In this document: in pieces, positions 16,679 to 25,434 of the stretch
How the letters are laid out: every line of letters starts with the position of its first letter
How positions within the stretch are numbered: position 1 is the first letter of the stretch
Source of the DNA: UBA5109 sp963975155
Lineage (GTDB): Bacteria > Pseudomonadota > Gammaproteobacteria > Pseudomonadales > Pseudohongiellaceae
Assembly: GCA_963975155.1 (NCBI GenBank)
Contig: CAXBFG010000001.1
Location: 124,001-188,000 of the forward strand
DNA: 64,000 nt
Direction: 5' to 3'
Translations under genes and position numbers: made by a program
Notes under the pieces: generated by a model
The model's database searches: none
What the model was told of the DNA's origin: nothing
Seen by the model: only the letters and a program-made list of their open reading frames with translations

Positions 16679-17383
16679 TTATTGTCGATTCCAGCCACCG
16701 GGATAGAGCAATTCGATGGGTTGGAATTGAGTTTTATAGTTCATTTTCTTGCAGGCTCTGATCCAATAACCCAAATATAAATAGGAAAGATTGAGACGCT
16801 TTGCCAGTTCAATTTGCCAGAGGATGGCAAAAGTGCCCAATGATCGTTTATCCATAGTGGGCTCATAGAAAGTAAAGACGGCAGAAAGAGCATTCAGTAG
16901 ATGGTCACAGATCATCACAGCCAATAATTTTTCCTTGCTGCGTATTTCCAGATAAATGGTGTCTTTGCGTTTGGTCAGCAGGAAGGATTTATATTGATCA
17001 CGGGCAGCTGGGTACATGTCCCCATCACTATGGCGGGCGTTAATATATGACTCATAAAGAAAGAAATATTCATCTGCAGCTATGGATTCAACTGGCGTAA
17101 TCTTGAGGTCTCTATTTTTTTTCAGCACTCTCATAAAACGCCGGCCAGGTTCAAACTCATTTACCAGTACGCGGCATGGAATGCATTGTTCGCAACTTTC
17201 ACAATTAGGTCGGTATAAATGGGAGCCGCTGCGTCGGAAGCCGATTTCATTGAGCCGTGTGTGAAATTCTCTGCTGATGATGAACTCAGGATCAACAAAC
17301 AGGGTTTTTGCCTTTTTATCAGGCAAATAGCTGCAGCTGTGTTCGGCAGTTGTGTACAGTTTCAGATCTTTCAGGGATTCCAT
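16679..17383 (-). CDS. bpt: Bacterial aminoacyl-tRNA-protein transferase (Ate/Bpt)
   Basis: This enzyme transfers leucine (Bpt class) or arginine to N-terminal acidic residues, creating N-degrons for ClpS. The 234-residue protein has the N-terminal region HSCSYLPDKKAKTLFVDP, a cysteine cluster CESCEQCIPCR (about 60-70), and the C-terminal block YLYLGYWIRACKKMNYK. Length matches the short bacterial Bpt form. It lies between aat and infA, so both N-degron transferases are adjacent, near clpSA. Substrate choice (Leu versus Arg) is inferred from family, not visible residues. Confidence 0.92.
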   Translation of the reverse strand: MESLKDLKLYTTAEHSCSYLPDKKAKTLFVDPEFIISREFHTRLNEIGFRRSGSHLYRPNCESCEQCIPCRVLVNEFEPGRRFMRVLKKNRDLKITPVESIAADEYFFLYESYINARHSDGDMYPAARDQYKSFLLTKRKDTIYLEIRSKEKLLAVMICDHLLNALSAVFTFYEPTMDKRSLGTFAILWQIELAKRLNLSYLYLGYWIRACKKMNYKTQFQPIELLYPGGWNRQ

Positions 17384-17421
17384 GATGGCTTGATTGTACT
17401 ATGTGCATGCAAGTCGGTCAG

Positions 17422-18141
17422 CTATCGCTTGTCTAGCTGTTTCCCGATTTCAGGCCAGCAAGCAGTTTGCAAATGATCTGAGTCTATTGCTGTAGCAAGA
17501 TGCTTGATAAATTCACTGCGCCTGATTTCACGAGCCCCTAAACTTGCCAGGTGCGGATTAGCAACCTGGCAGTCGATAAGACTGAATCCAAGTCCTTGCA
17601 CGGTCTTGACCAGGTGTACAAATGCAAGTTTCGATGCATCGTTTTGCTTGCTGAACATGGATTCGCCAAAAAAAACTCTGCCCATGGCGATGCCATAGAG
17701 CCCGCCAACCAGCTTTTCATCCTGCCAAACTTCAAGGGAATGGGCCCAGCCCTGCTCATGAAGCTCGGTATAGGCCTGCTTCATAGCCGAGCTTATCCAG
17801 GTATCTTCACGGTTCTTTATGCCTATTCCAGCACAAGAGTTGATTACGGCCCTGAAATCATGATTCCAGGTGATGGAAAAATATGCTTTGTTAAGCGTTT
17901 TTTGTAAACTTTTTGAGATATGCAATTCGTCTGGATAGAGCACCATGCGGGGATCCGGACTCCACCACAATATAGGCTGACCAGCTTCATACCAGGGAAA
18001 AATGCCATGTTTATAGGCCCTAAGCAGTCTTTCCGGGTTCAGATCGCCACCAGCCGCCAGCAATCCATTTGGTACAGTAAGTGCTCGTTCCGGATCAGGG
18101 AAATCCAAGTCGCGAATATTCAACCAGTGCAGTTCTTGCAT
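17422..18141 (-). CDS. aat: Leucyl/phenylalanyl-tRNA-protein transferase
   Basis: Aat attaches Leu or Phe from charged tRNA to proteins with N-terminal Lys or Arg, marking them for ClpS-ClpAP. Family motifs are GLLAAGGDLNPERLLRAYKH (about 26-45), GIFPWYEAGQPILWWSPDPR, EVWQDEKLVGGLYGIAMG and FFGESMFSKQNDASKLA. The 239 residues are normal. It is followed by bpt and preceded by trxB on the same strand with short spacing, a probable operon. Confidence 0.96.
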   Translation of the reverse strand: MQELHWLNIRDLDFPDPERALTVPNGLLAAGGDLNPERLLRAYKHGIFPWYEAGQPILWWSPDPRMVLYPDELHISKSLQKTLNKAYFSITWNHDFRAVINSCAGIGIKNREDTWISSAMKQAYTELHEQGWAHSLEVWQDEKLVGGLYGIAMGRVFFGESMFSKQNDASKLAFVHLVKTVQGLGFSLIDCQVANPHLASLGAREIRRSEFIKHLATAIDSDHLQTACWPEIGKQLDKR

Positions 18142-18174
18142 ATCGCATCCTGAAAATGGCTTATTAAGACAGCC

Positions 18175-19131
18175 TTATTTTTCCAGATTATCGAGGTATT
18201 TCTCGGCATCCAGGGCGGCCATACAGCCAAATCCCGCGGAAGTAACAGCCTGGCGGTAGATGTGGTCAGCGATATCACCTGCAGCGAAGACGCCGGGTAT
18301 GCTTGTTTGCGTTGCATTCCCGGTAATTCCGGAGTTTATGGTGATATAGCCATTTGCCATATCCAGTTGTCCTTTGAAGATGTCGGAATTGGGCTTATGT
18401 CCTACAGCAATAAACACGGCACTGACAGGAAGCTCATGTGCCTTTTCCGAAGTCGTGTCGATGATTCGGATACCGGTAACCTCTCCATTGGCACCCAAAA
18501 TCTCATCAAGCCTATGATTCCATTCAATGCTGATATTGCCATTTTTAACTTTCTCAAACAGTTTGTCCTGCAGAATTTTCTCGGCTCGCAGGCTGTCACG
18601 CCTATGCACCAGCACGACTTCACTGGCTATATTGGATAGATAGAGTGCTTCTTCAACCGCTGTATTACCGCCTCCGATAACGGCAACCTTTTGTCCCTTA
18701 TAGAAAAAGCCGTCACAAGTTGCACAGGCACTGACACCACTGCCCATATATTTCTCTTCCGATTCCAGCCCGAGATACTGGGCAGAAGCGCCAGTGGCAA
18801 TGATGAGCGCGTCACAGCTGTATTCGCCGGAACTACCGCTCAGACGAAAGGGTTTTTGACTTAAATCTGTTGATTCTATATGATCAAAAATTATTTTAGT
18901 ATCAAAGCGTTCTGCGTGGTTTTTCATCCTTTCCATTAAGTCAGGACCTTGCAGGCCTTCAACATCTCCGGGCCAGTTATCAACGTCAGAGGTTGTGGTT
19001 AGTTGTCCGCCTTGTTGCATACCTGTAATCATGACCGGATTCAGGTTGGCCCGCGCAGCATAAACGGCAGCTGTATAACCTGCTGGCCCTGAGCCTAGAA
19101 TAATTAAAGGATGATGTTGTACTTCACTCAT
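18175..19131 (-). CDS. trxB: Thioredoxin reductase
   Basis: A cytoplasmic FAD/NADPH enzyme that reduces thioredoxin. The FAD fold is GSGPAGYTAAVYAARANL near the start, the redox pair is CATC in ACATCDGFFYKG (about 138), the NADPH fold is IGGGNTAVEEALYLSN, and the C-terminal FAD block is GVFAAGDIADHIYRQAVTS. At 318 residues it is canonical. It is divergent from ftsK with a 168-base spacer. Confidence 0.97.
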   Translation of the reverse strand: MSEVQHHPLIILGSGPAGYTAAVYAARANLNPVMITGMQQGGQLTTTSDVDNWPGDVEGLQGPDLMERMKNHAERFDTKIIFDHIESTDLSQKPFRLSGSSGEYSCDALIIATGASAQYLGLESEEKYMGSGVSACATCDGFFYKGQKVAVIGGGNTAVEEALYLSNIASEVVLVHRRDSLRAEKILQDKLFEKVKNGNISIEWNHRLDEILGANGEVTGIRIIDTTSEKAHELPVSAVFIAVGHKPNSDIFKGQLDMANGYITINSGITGNATQTSIPGVFAAGDIADHIYRQAVTSAGFGCMAALDAEKYLDNLEK

Positions 19132-19299
19132 AGCTAAATCGTCTCTGTACTGGTCTAAAATGGAGGCTGAATGTTAGCAGAAAAGTACCTTGGAATAACC
19201 GCTTTTTCATAATTAAGGAAGCTAGCGGTATCCCTTATATGGATAATTTATTATCATGCAGACCCTAGATGTGCCATTTTGAGCTAAGCAGGCAAACTT

Positions 19300-21630
19300 T
19301 TGGAAACAGCAAGATCACGATTAAAAAAAGCCGCGCTTCCTGAAGCTGACAGGAAAATGCAAAGTGTGTTACTAAAAGAAGGGCTTTTATTGGTTCTGCT
19401 GGCTCTTGCGCTGTATATCTTCCTGGCGCTTTTTTCTTACTCACCAACAGATCCGGGCTGGTCTCGTACCGGCGACCCCGGCAATATCGCCAATGATGTG
19501 GGAGCAAGCGGTGCATGGATTGCAGATGTGCTGTTAATATTATTCGGATATCTTGCCTATTTAATCCCAATGATGCTGGCCTACAGGGCCTTTATTCTGT
19601 TTCGTGAACGCAAGCGGGCAGGCGGGTTTTCGTGGTCAATGTTTGCCCTGCGCAGTACCGGTTTTCTATTAACGCTGGTCGGGGCAACAGCACTCGCCAG
19701 CCTGCATTTTGCTTCGTCACTGCCTGAGTCAGCAGGAGGCATTCTGGGCAATGTGGTCGCGAGTCTGGCGATGCCTGTTCTGGACCTGATCGGCTCCACG
19801 CTGGTATTCCTGACCCTCTTGTTCGTCGGCTTGACTCTGGCAACAGGTTTATCCTGGATAAGTGTTGTGGATACCACAGGCAAGCTGTGTTTGAAGAGCT
19901 GGTCGCGCAGTATCATCGCCCTACGGAAGTGGCGTGAAGAACGTAGGGAAAAGCAGGAAACACAGCATGTTATCCAGCGTCGTAAACAGGCACTGGACAC
20001 CTACAAAGAGAAAGAAAAAACTCGTAAACCAATCAAGATAGCTCCAGCCAAGAAAACCCTTCCAGAGCCAAGTAAACGGGTTCAGAAGGAGAAACAAGGC
20101 AAACTTTTCAGCGCCGGAGAGGTAGGCGAATTACCGCCTATCTCCTTACTGGATGAATGGGTGGAAAGCCTGAATTCCGGCTATTCGACAGAAGCACTCG
20201 AAGCCATGTCCAAATTGCTTGAAATCAAACTCAAGGATTTTAATATCGATATAACTGTTGAAGCCATAAATCCTGGGCCTGTCATTACCCGCTTTGAGGT
20301 GCAGCCAGCTCCCGGGGTAAAAGTCAGCAGGATATCAAATCTGGTAAAAGACCTGGCGCGTTCTCTGGCCGTCAGCAGCGTACGTATTGTAGAAGTAATT
20401 CCGGGTAAAACAGTCATTGGTATCGAAATACCTAATGAGCAAAAAGAATTGATTCAGTTAAGCCAGCTTCTGTCGTCCGGTGAATTTGATAATGCCAAAT
20501 CACCGATAAGCCTGGCATTGGGACATGATATTGGTGGTAATCCGGTGGTGGTCGATCTGGCCAAGATGCCACATTTGCTGGTCGCAGGAACAACTGGTTC
20601 CGGCAAATCTGTGGGTATCAATGCAATGATTCTCAGCATCCTGTTTAAGTCCAGCCCAAAAGAAGTACGCCTTATAATGATAGATCCGAAAATGTTGGAA
20701 CTTTCAGTCTATGACGGGATTCCTCATCTTTTGACGCCAGTGATTACTGATATGAAAGACGCCGCTAATGGTTTGCGCTGGTGCGTTGCTGAAATGGAGC
20801 GCCGCTATAAGCTTATGTCGGCGCTGGGAGTCAGAAATCTTGCAGGTTTCAACAAGAAAGTCATTGATGCGGCTAAGGCAGGTAATCCGATTGCAGATCC
20901 GCTTTGGCAGGCTGACCCGATGCTGGATGAAGAAGAGCAAAGTGCTGAAGAGCTTGAAGAGTTGCCGGTTATTGTGGTGGTGGTAGATGAGCTTGCCGAT
21001 ATGATGATGGTTGTTGGCAAGAAAGTGGAAGAGTTGATAGCCCGTATTGCCCAGAAGGCCAGGGCAGCTGGCATTCATCTGATCCTGGCGACACAGCGTC
21101 CATCTGTGGATGTTTTGACAGGCCTGATCAAGGCAAATATCCCTACACGCCTGTCTTTTATGGTGCAGTCGAAAGTTGATTCACGCACTATTCTGGGAGA
21201 AGGCGGGGCAGAACAACTTCTGGGACATGGTGATATGCTGTTCCTGCCGCCTGGAGGGGGTGTTGCACAGCGTGTGCATGGTGCTTTTGTAGATGATGAT
21301 GAGGTCCATCGTGTAGTAGCTGACTGGAAGACCAGGGGTGAGCCACACTATATTGAGAGTATCACCACTGAATCTTCTTCAGACCTGCCAGGCTACAGCT
21401 CAGCAGATGATGGGGAGGGTGCCGAGGAAGACGATGCCCTCTATGATGAGGCCGTGCGCTTTGTGACAGAGAGCCGTAAAGCCTCAATTTCGGGTGTACA
21501 GCGTAAACTGAGGATCGGTTATAACAGGGCTGCCCGTATGATCGAGGCGATGGAAATGGCCGGTGTGGTGACCGAAATGAATGCCAATGGCAGTCGTGAG
21601 GTTATTGCACCTCCACCGATCCGCGATTAA
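19300..21630 (+). CDS. ftsK: DNA translocase FtsK
   Basis: FtsK couples division to chromosome dimer resolution. Four or so membrane helices lie within about residues 25-200, a charged linker follows, then the motor with Walker A GTTGSGKS (about 430-437) and Walker B VVVDELADMMMV (about 560). A C-terminal winged-helix gamma domain (ISGVQRKLRIGYNRAARMIE) should read KOPS sites. The 776-residue form uses a TTG at 19300; an ATG at 19357 (20th codon, MQSVLLKEG) is a reasonable alternative. The linker is short relative to E. coli FtsK. Confidence 0.95.
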   Translation: METARSRLKKAALPEADRKMQSVLLKEGLLLVLLALALYIFLALFSYSPTDPGWSRTGDPGNIANDVGASGAWIADVLLILFGYLAYLIPMMLAYRAFILFRERKRAGGFSWSMFALRSTGFLLTLVGATALASLHFASSLPESAGGILGNVVASLAMPVLDLIGSTLVFLTLLFVGLTLATGLSWISVVDTTGKLCLKSWSRSIIALRKWREERREKQETQHVIQRRKQALDTYKEKEKTRKPIKIAPAKKTLPEPSKRVQKEKQGKLFSAGEVGELPPISLLDEWVESLNSGYSTEALEAMSKLLEIKLKDFNIDITVEAINPGPVITRFEVQPAPGVKVSRISNLVKDLARSLAVSSVRIVEVIPGKTVIGIEIPNEQKELIQLSQLLSSGEFDNAKSPISLALGHDIGGNPVVVDLAKMPHLLVAGTTGSGKSVGINAMILSILFKSSPKEVRLIMIDPKMLELSVYDGIPHLLTPVITDMKDAANGLRWCVAEMERRYKLMSALGVRNLAGFNKKVIDAAKAGNPIADPLWQADPMLDEEEQSAEELEELPVIVVVVDELADMMMVVGKKVEELIARIAQKARAAGIHLILATQRPSVDVLTGLIKANIPTRLSFMVQSKVDSRTILGEGGAEQLLGHGDMLFLPPGGGVAQRVHGAFVDDDEVHRVVADWKTRGEPHYIESITTESSSDLPGYSSADDGEGAEEDDALYDEAVRFVTESRKASISGVQRKLRIGYNRAARMIEAMEMAGVVTEMNANGSREVIAPPPIRD

Positions 21631-21634
21631 AACA

Positions 21635-22321
21635 ATGATTATAAATATCAATAAGTTAAAATTATATTTTAAAGTAAAATATAATTATAAATCAGTGCTT
21701 TTTTGTCTGCTTTATAGTTTTTCCCTGGCCGCTGTTGCCCAGCAAAGCCCCTTGCAGGAACTGGTGTCTACCTTGTCACAAAGCACTACTATGCAGGCCG
21801 AGGTTGAACAGTTAATACTTTCTCAGGATGGGCGAGAAATCCAGGCCCTGCAGGGTGAAATTGCCATGCAGAAACCTGATCGTCTTTACTGGCATGTTAG
21901 TGAGCCGTATGAGGAGTTGATGATCAGTGATGGTATCTCCCTTTGGTACTACGAGCCGGACCTCGAACAGGTGAGTATTCAGGATTTTCCGAATGATATC
22001 GAGAATAATCCGATTCTGTTGCTCAACGATGATTTACAGGCCCTGGCTGATGTTTACGAAGTCTCAATGGGTTATGTTGATGATGAGATCAAACAGTATG
22101 TATTGCTGCCGCTACTGGCTTCCAGTGCCTATGAACGCTTTAGTTTGACCTTCTCTGGTGCAGATTTGGTGCAAATGCAATTTGAATCCAGTGTGGGGCA
22201 ATTAACCAGTTTTTCATTCACCAATATCATTAACAACCAAACTCTGGATGCAGCACTTTTTCACTTTGAAATTCCTGCCGATATTGAGATTATTGATAGC
22301 CGACAAGCAGTTACCCGTTAG
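21635..22321 (+). CDS. lolA: Outer-membrane lipoprotein carrier LolA
   Basis: LolA ferries lipoproteins across the periplasm to LolB. I start at the ATG at 21635, 4 bases after ftsK; an earlier start at 21581 would lie within ftsK. A signal peptide (about residues 18-37) ends SLAAVAQQ. The mature part shows the LolA pattern GEIAMQKPDRLYWHVSEPYE and DGISLWYYEPDLEQVSIQDF. Length is 229 residues. The ftsK-lolA-rarA order is conserved in gammaproteobacteria. Confidence 0.93.
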   Translation: MIININKLKLYFKVKYNYKSVLFCLLYSFSLAAVAQQSPLQELVSTLSQSTTMQAEVEQLILSQDGREIQALQGEIAMQKPDRLYWHVSEPYEELMISDGISLWYYEPDLEQVSIQDFPNDIENNPILLLNDDLQALADVYEVSMGYVDDEIKQYVLLPLLASSAYERFSLTFSGADLVQMQFESSVGQLTSFSFTNIINNQTLDAALFHFEIPADIEIIDSRQAVTR

Positions 22322-22330
22322 GATAAATCA

Positions 22331-23668
22331 GTGACGGAATCCCTGTTTAAGACTGAACAAAACTATCAGCCTCTGGCAGCACGGCTGCGGCCCGCCAGGC
22401 TCAAGGAATTTATCGGACAGGAGCATATTCTGAGTCCAGGTAAGCCCCTGTATGAAGCCCTGGAGAGTGGTCAGGCACACTCAATGATTCTATGGGGTCC
22501 ACCCGGCACGGGGAAAACTACGCTGGCGCGTTTACTGGCAGTTAACAGTCAGGCCCATTTTCAAGCATTGTCAGCCGTACTTAGCGGGGTCAAGGAAATC
22601 CGCGCAGCAATAGAAAAGGCGCATTTAATACGCGACCAGCATGGCAAGAAATGCATTCTTTTTATTGATGAAGTACATCGTTTCAATAAATCACAGCAAG
22701 ACGCCTTCCTGCCCTTTATAGAAGATGGGACTTTTATTTTCATAGGCGCCACCACCGAAAACCCGTCCTTTGAACTGAATAATGCCTTGTTGTCGCGTGC
22801 CAGGGTTTATGTGTTAAAGAGCCTGAATCATGAAGCATTGCGTGGCATTTTGCAGCAGGCCTTGAGTGATAAAACCAGAGGCCTGGGTGAACAGGGTTTG
22901 TTATTCACAGAATCACAAGAGGAGGCATTGGTTCAGTCTGCTGACGGTGATGCCCGCCGTCTGTTAAATTTATTGGAACTGGCAGCCGAGTTGGCTAATG
23001 CTGCTTACCGTAATACTTTGACTGATGATGAGCTGAGCCAGATTATACAGGGGGATAGCAGGCGTTTTGATAAGGGCGGGGACCTGTTTTATGAGCAGAT
23101 TTCTGCATTACACAAGGCGGTACGTGGATCTTCGCCTGATGCATCCCTGTATTGGCTATGTCGCATGCTGGATAGTGGTTGTGACCCACTGTACATTGCG
23201 CGTCGTGTTGTACGTATGGCGAGTGAGGATATCGGTAATGCCGACCCAAGAGCTCTGCAACTTGCACTGAGTGCCTGGGATGTACAGGAGCGACTGGGCA
23301 GCCCGGAAGGTGAATTGACGCTGGCACAGGCAGTTATATATTTAGCCTGTGCACCCAAAAGCAATGCCAGTTATATGGCTTTCAAAGCGGCGATGGCAGA
23401 AGTTCAGCAGGGCGAAAGCCACGATGTGCCGATGCATATGCGAAACGCACCAACCCGTCTTATGAAGGACATGGACTACGGTGCCGACTATCGCTATGCT
23501 CATGATGCCCCTGAAGGCTACATTGCTGGCGAGAATTACTTCCCGGAAGCTCTGCATGACAAACATTTTTATCAGCCTACTGAGCGTGGTCTGGAGGCGA
23601 AAATAAAAGACAAGATGGATTATTTACGCAAACTGGATAAACAAAGTGCCTTTAAAAGATATAGCTAG
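22331..23668 (+). CDS. rarA: Replication-associated recombination ATPase RarA
   Basis: RarA (MgsA) is an AAA+ protein acting at stalled forks, related to WRNIP1. Walker A is WGPPGTGKTTLARLLA (about 56-71), Walker B FIDEVHRFNKSQQDAF, and sensor 1 GATTENPSFELN. The C-terminal tetramerisation region includes DPLYIARRVVRMASEDIG and MKDMDYGADYRYAHDAPEGY. Start is GTG at 22331, 9 bases after lolA. At 445 residues it is standard. Confidence 0.96.
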   Translation: MTESLFKTEQNYQPLAARLRPARLKEFIGQEHILSPGKPLYEALESGQAHSMILWGPPGTGKTTLARLLAVNSQAHFQALSAVLSGVKEIRAAIEKAHLIRDQHGKKCILFIDEVHRFNKSQQDAFLPFIEDGTFIFIGATTENPSFELNNALLSRARVYVLKSLNHEALRGILQQALSDKTRGLGEQGLLFTESQEEALVQSADGDARRLLNLLELAAELANAAYRNTLTDDELSQIIQGDSRRFDKGGDLFYEQISALHKAVRGSSPDASLYWLCRMLDSGCDPLYIARRVVRMASEDIGNADPRALQLALSAWDVQERLGSPEGELTLAQAVIYLACAPKSNASYMAFKAAMAEVQQGESHDVPMHMRNAPTRLMKDMDYGADYRYAHDAPEGYIAGENYFPEALHDKHFYQPTERGLEAKIKDKMDYLRKLDKQSAFKRYS

Positions 23669-23756
23669 AATTTCAGCCATGCAGATGCTGTTTAGTCAGC
23701 CACTTAAGAAAAGTTACTGAGTGCCTGCATTTTGAAGAAGTGACTTTGGAGAATAT

Positions 23757-24131
23757 ATGGCTTATTTAGCGGTGGCCTTTGGTGGTGCATTGGGCGCGAT
23801 TTCAAGATACTGGATATATAATTACTGGACGAAACTGTCTGCTTATCATTTTCCATTTATTACATTGTTCGTTAATGTGTTTGGGTCTTTGTTAATTGGT
23901 ATTTTTTTTGTCCTGCTGGTTGAGCGCGGTCATTTGAGTCTGGAATGGCGTAATGTAATCAATGTTGGTTTCCTCGGGGCCTTCACAACCTTTTCAACTT
24001 TTTCACTGGATGCACTGGGCTTATTTGAGCAGGGATATATTGCTCAAGCCTTTATATACATCCTGAGCAGTGCAGTGGTTTGTATTCTGGCAGCCTGGCT
24101 GGGGCTTACCCTTGCAAGAATATTGTTTTAA
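23757..24131 (+). CDS. crcB: Fluoride channel CrcB/Fluc
   Basis: A small dual-topology fluoride exporter of 124 residues with four hydrophobic helices. Signature segments are GGALGAISRYWI near the start, NVFGSLLIGIFF (the conserved Asn), and GFLGAFTTFSTFSLD, the Phe-box/Na+ region. TTTGGAGAAT precedes the ATG. No fluoride riboswitch is seen in the 88-base upstream gap, so its expression is likely tied to rarA or serS. Confidence 0.95.
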   Translation: MAYLAVAFGGALGAISRYWIYNYWTKLSAYHFPFITLFVNVFGSLLIGIFFVLLVERGHLSLEWRNVINVGFLGAFTTFSTFSLDALGLFEQGYIAQAFIYILSSAVVCILAAWLGLTLARILF

Positions 24132-24156
24132 TCCGTTTTAAAAGAGAGAAGAATTC

Positions 24157-25434
24157 ATGTTAGATCCCAAACTAGTTCGAAATGATCCTGAGTTGGTTGC
24201 TGAAAAGTTAAGTAAACGTGGGTTTATTTTAGACGTCGATCAAATCAGGTCACTGGAAGAGCAGCGTAAGATGCTCCAGATTGAAACAGAAGCGTTACAA
24301 AATGAAAGAAATATTCGCTCAAAAAATATCGGCAAAGCCAAATCTGCAGGCGAGGATATAGCGCCATTACTGGCAGAAGTAGAAGCATTTAAGAGCCAGC
24401 TGGAAGAAAAAAAACAGGCTCTGATGCTTGTGCAGGATGCCTTTGATGATCTGCTGCACAGTATGCCAAATATTCCTGATGCCAAGGTCCCAGCAGGCAA
24501 GGATGAAAGTGCCAATGTTGAAATCAGACGCTGGGGTGAGCCTAAACAATTTGATTTTGAGATAAAGGATCATATAGACCTTGGTGACCGCAATGAAAGC
24601 CTGGATTTTGCGAGAGCCGTTAAAATTACCGGTTCACGCTTTGCTGTGATGAGGGGCGAAATCGCCCGACTGCATCGGGCTCTGATTCAGTTTATGCTGA
24701 ATATGCACTCCGAACAGCATGCTTATACAGAAATTTATGTGCCGTACATGGTTAATAAAGATTCTTTGTTTGGTACAGGTCAATTGCCAAAATTTGAAGA
24801 AGATTTATTTAAATTAAACGGGGAGCAGGAATATTATTTAATTCCAACAGCAGAAGTGCCAGTGACGAACATGGTCAGGGATGAAATACTGGATGAATCC
24901 GAGCTACCCTTGAAATTTGTATGTCATACACCGTGCTTTCGAAGTGAGGCTGGCAGTTATGGTAAGGATACCCGTGGCATCATTCGCCAGCATCAATTTG
25001 AGAAAGTTGAACTTGTACAAATCGTCAAAGCCGATGATTCTGAGCGTGCACATGAAGAGCTGACAGCTCATGCAGAATCTATACTTCAAGCTTTAAACCT
25101 GCCTTATCGAACGGTAGTACTTTGTGGGGGCGATATCGGTTTCGGAGCCAAATTGACCTACGATATAGAAGTCTGGCTGCCCGGTCAGGAGGCTTATCGG
25201 GAGATTTCTTCCTGTAGCAATTACGGTGATTTTCAAGCACGACGTATGCAGGCAAGATGGCGTAATCCCGAAACTGCCAAACCGGAATTATTGCATACCC
25301 TGAATGGCTCTGCTCTGGCCGTTGGCCGAACCTTGCTTGCCGTTTTAGAGAATTATCAGAACGCTGATGGCAGCGTCACTGTGCCGGAAGCTTTACAAGC
25401 TTTCATGGGTCAAGAGCTTATTCTTAAACCCTGA
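24157..25434 (+). CDS. serS: Seryl-tRNA synthetase
   Basis: A class II synthetase of 425 residues. An N-terminal coiled-coil arm (about 28-105) binds the long variable arm of tRNA-Ser. Motif 2 is CFRSEAGSYGKDTRG, followed by IIRQHQFEKVE. Motif 3 is GSALAVGRTLLAVLEN near the C-terminus. RBS AGAGAGAAG lies before the ATG. Its stop shares a base with the cysG start (TGATG). Confidence 0.98.
   Translation: MLDPKLVRNDPELVAEKLSKRGFILDVDQIRSLEEQRKMLQIETEALQNERNIRSKNIGKAKSAGEDIAPLLAEVEAFKSQLEEKKQALMLVQDAFDDLLHSMPNIPDAKVPAGKDESANVEIRRWGEPKQFDFEIKDHIDLGDRNESLDFARAVKITGSRFAVMRGEIARLHRALIQFMLNMHSEQHAYTEIYVPYMVNKDSLFGTGQLPKFEEDLFKLNGEQEYYLIPTAEVPVTNMVRDEILDESELPLKFVCHTPCFRSEAGSYGKDTRGIIRQHQFEKVELVQIVKADDSERAHEELTAHAESILQALNLPYRTVVLCGGDIGFGAKLTYDIEVWLPGQEAYREISSCSNYGDFQARRMQARWRNPETAKPELLHTLNGSALAVGRTLLAVLENYQNADGSVTVPEALQAFMGQELILKP

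Noticed and set aside
23669..23756. Fluoride riboswitch upstream of crcB
   Set aside because: The conserved GGxGAUGG core and pseudoknot partner are not present in the 88-base gap.
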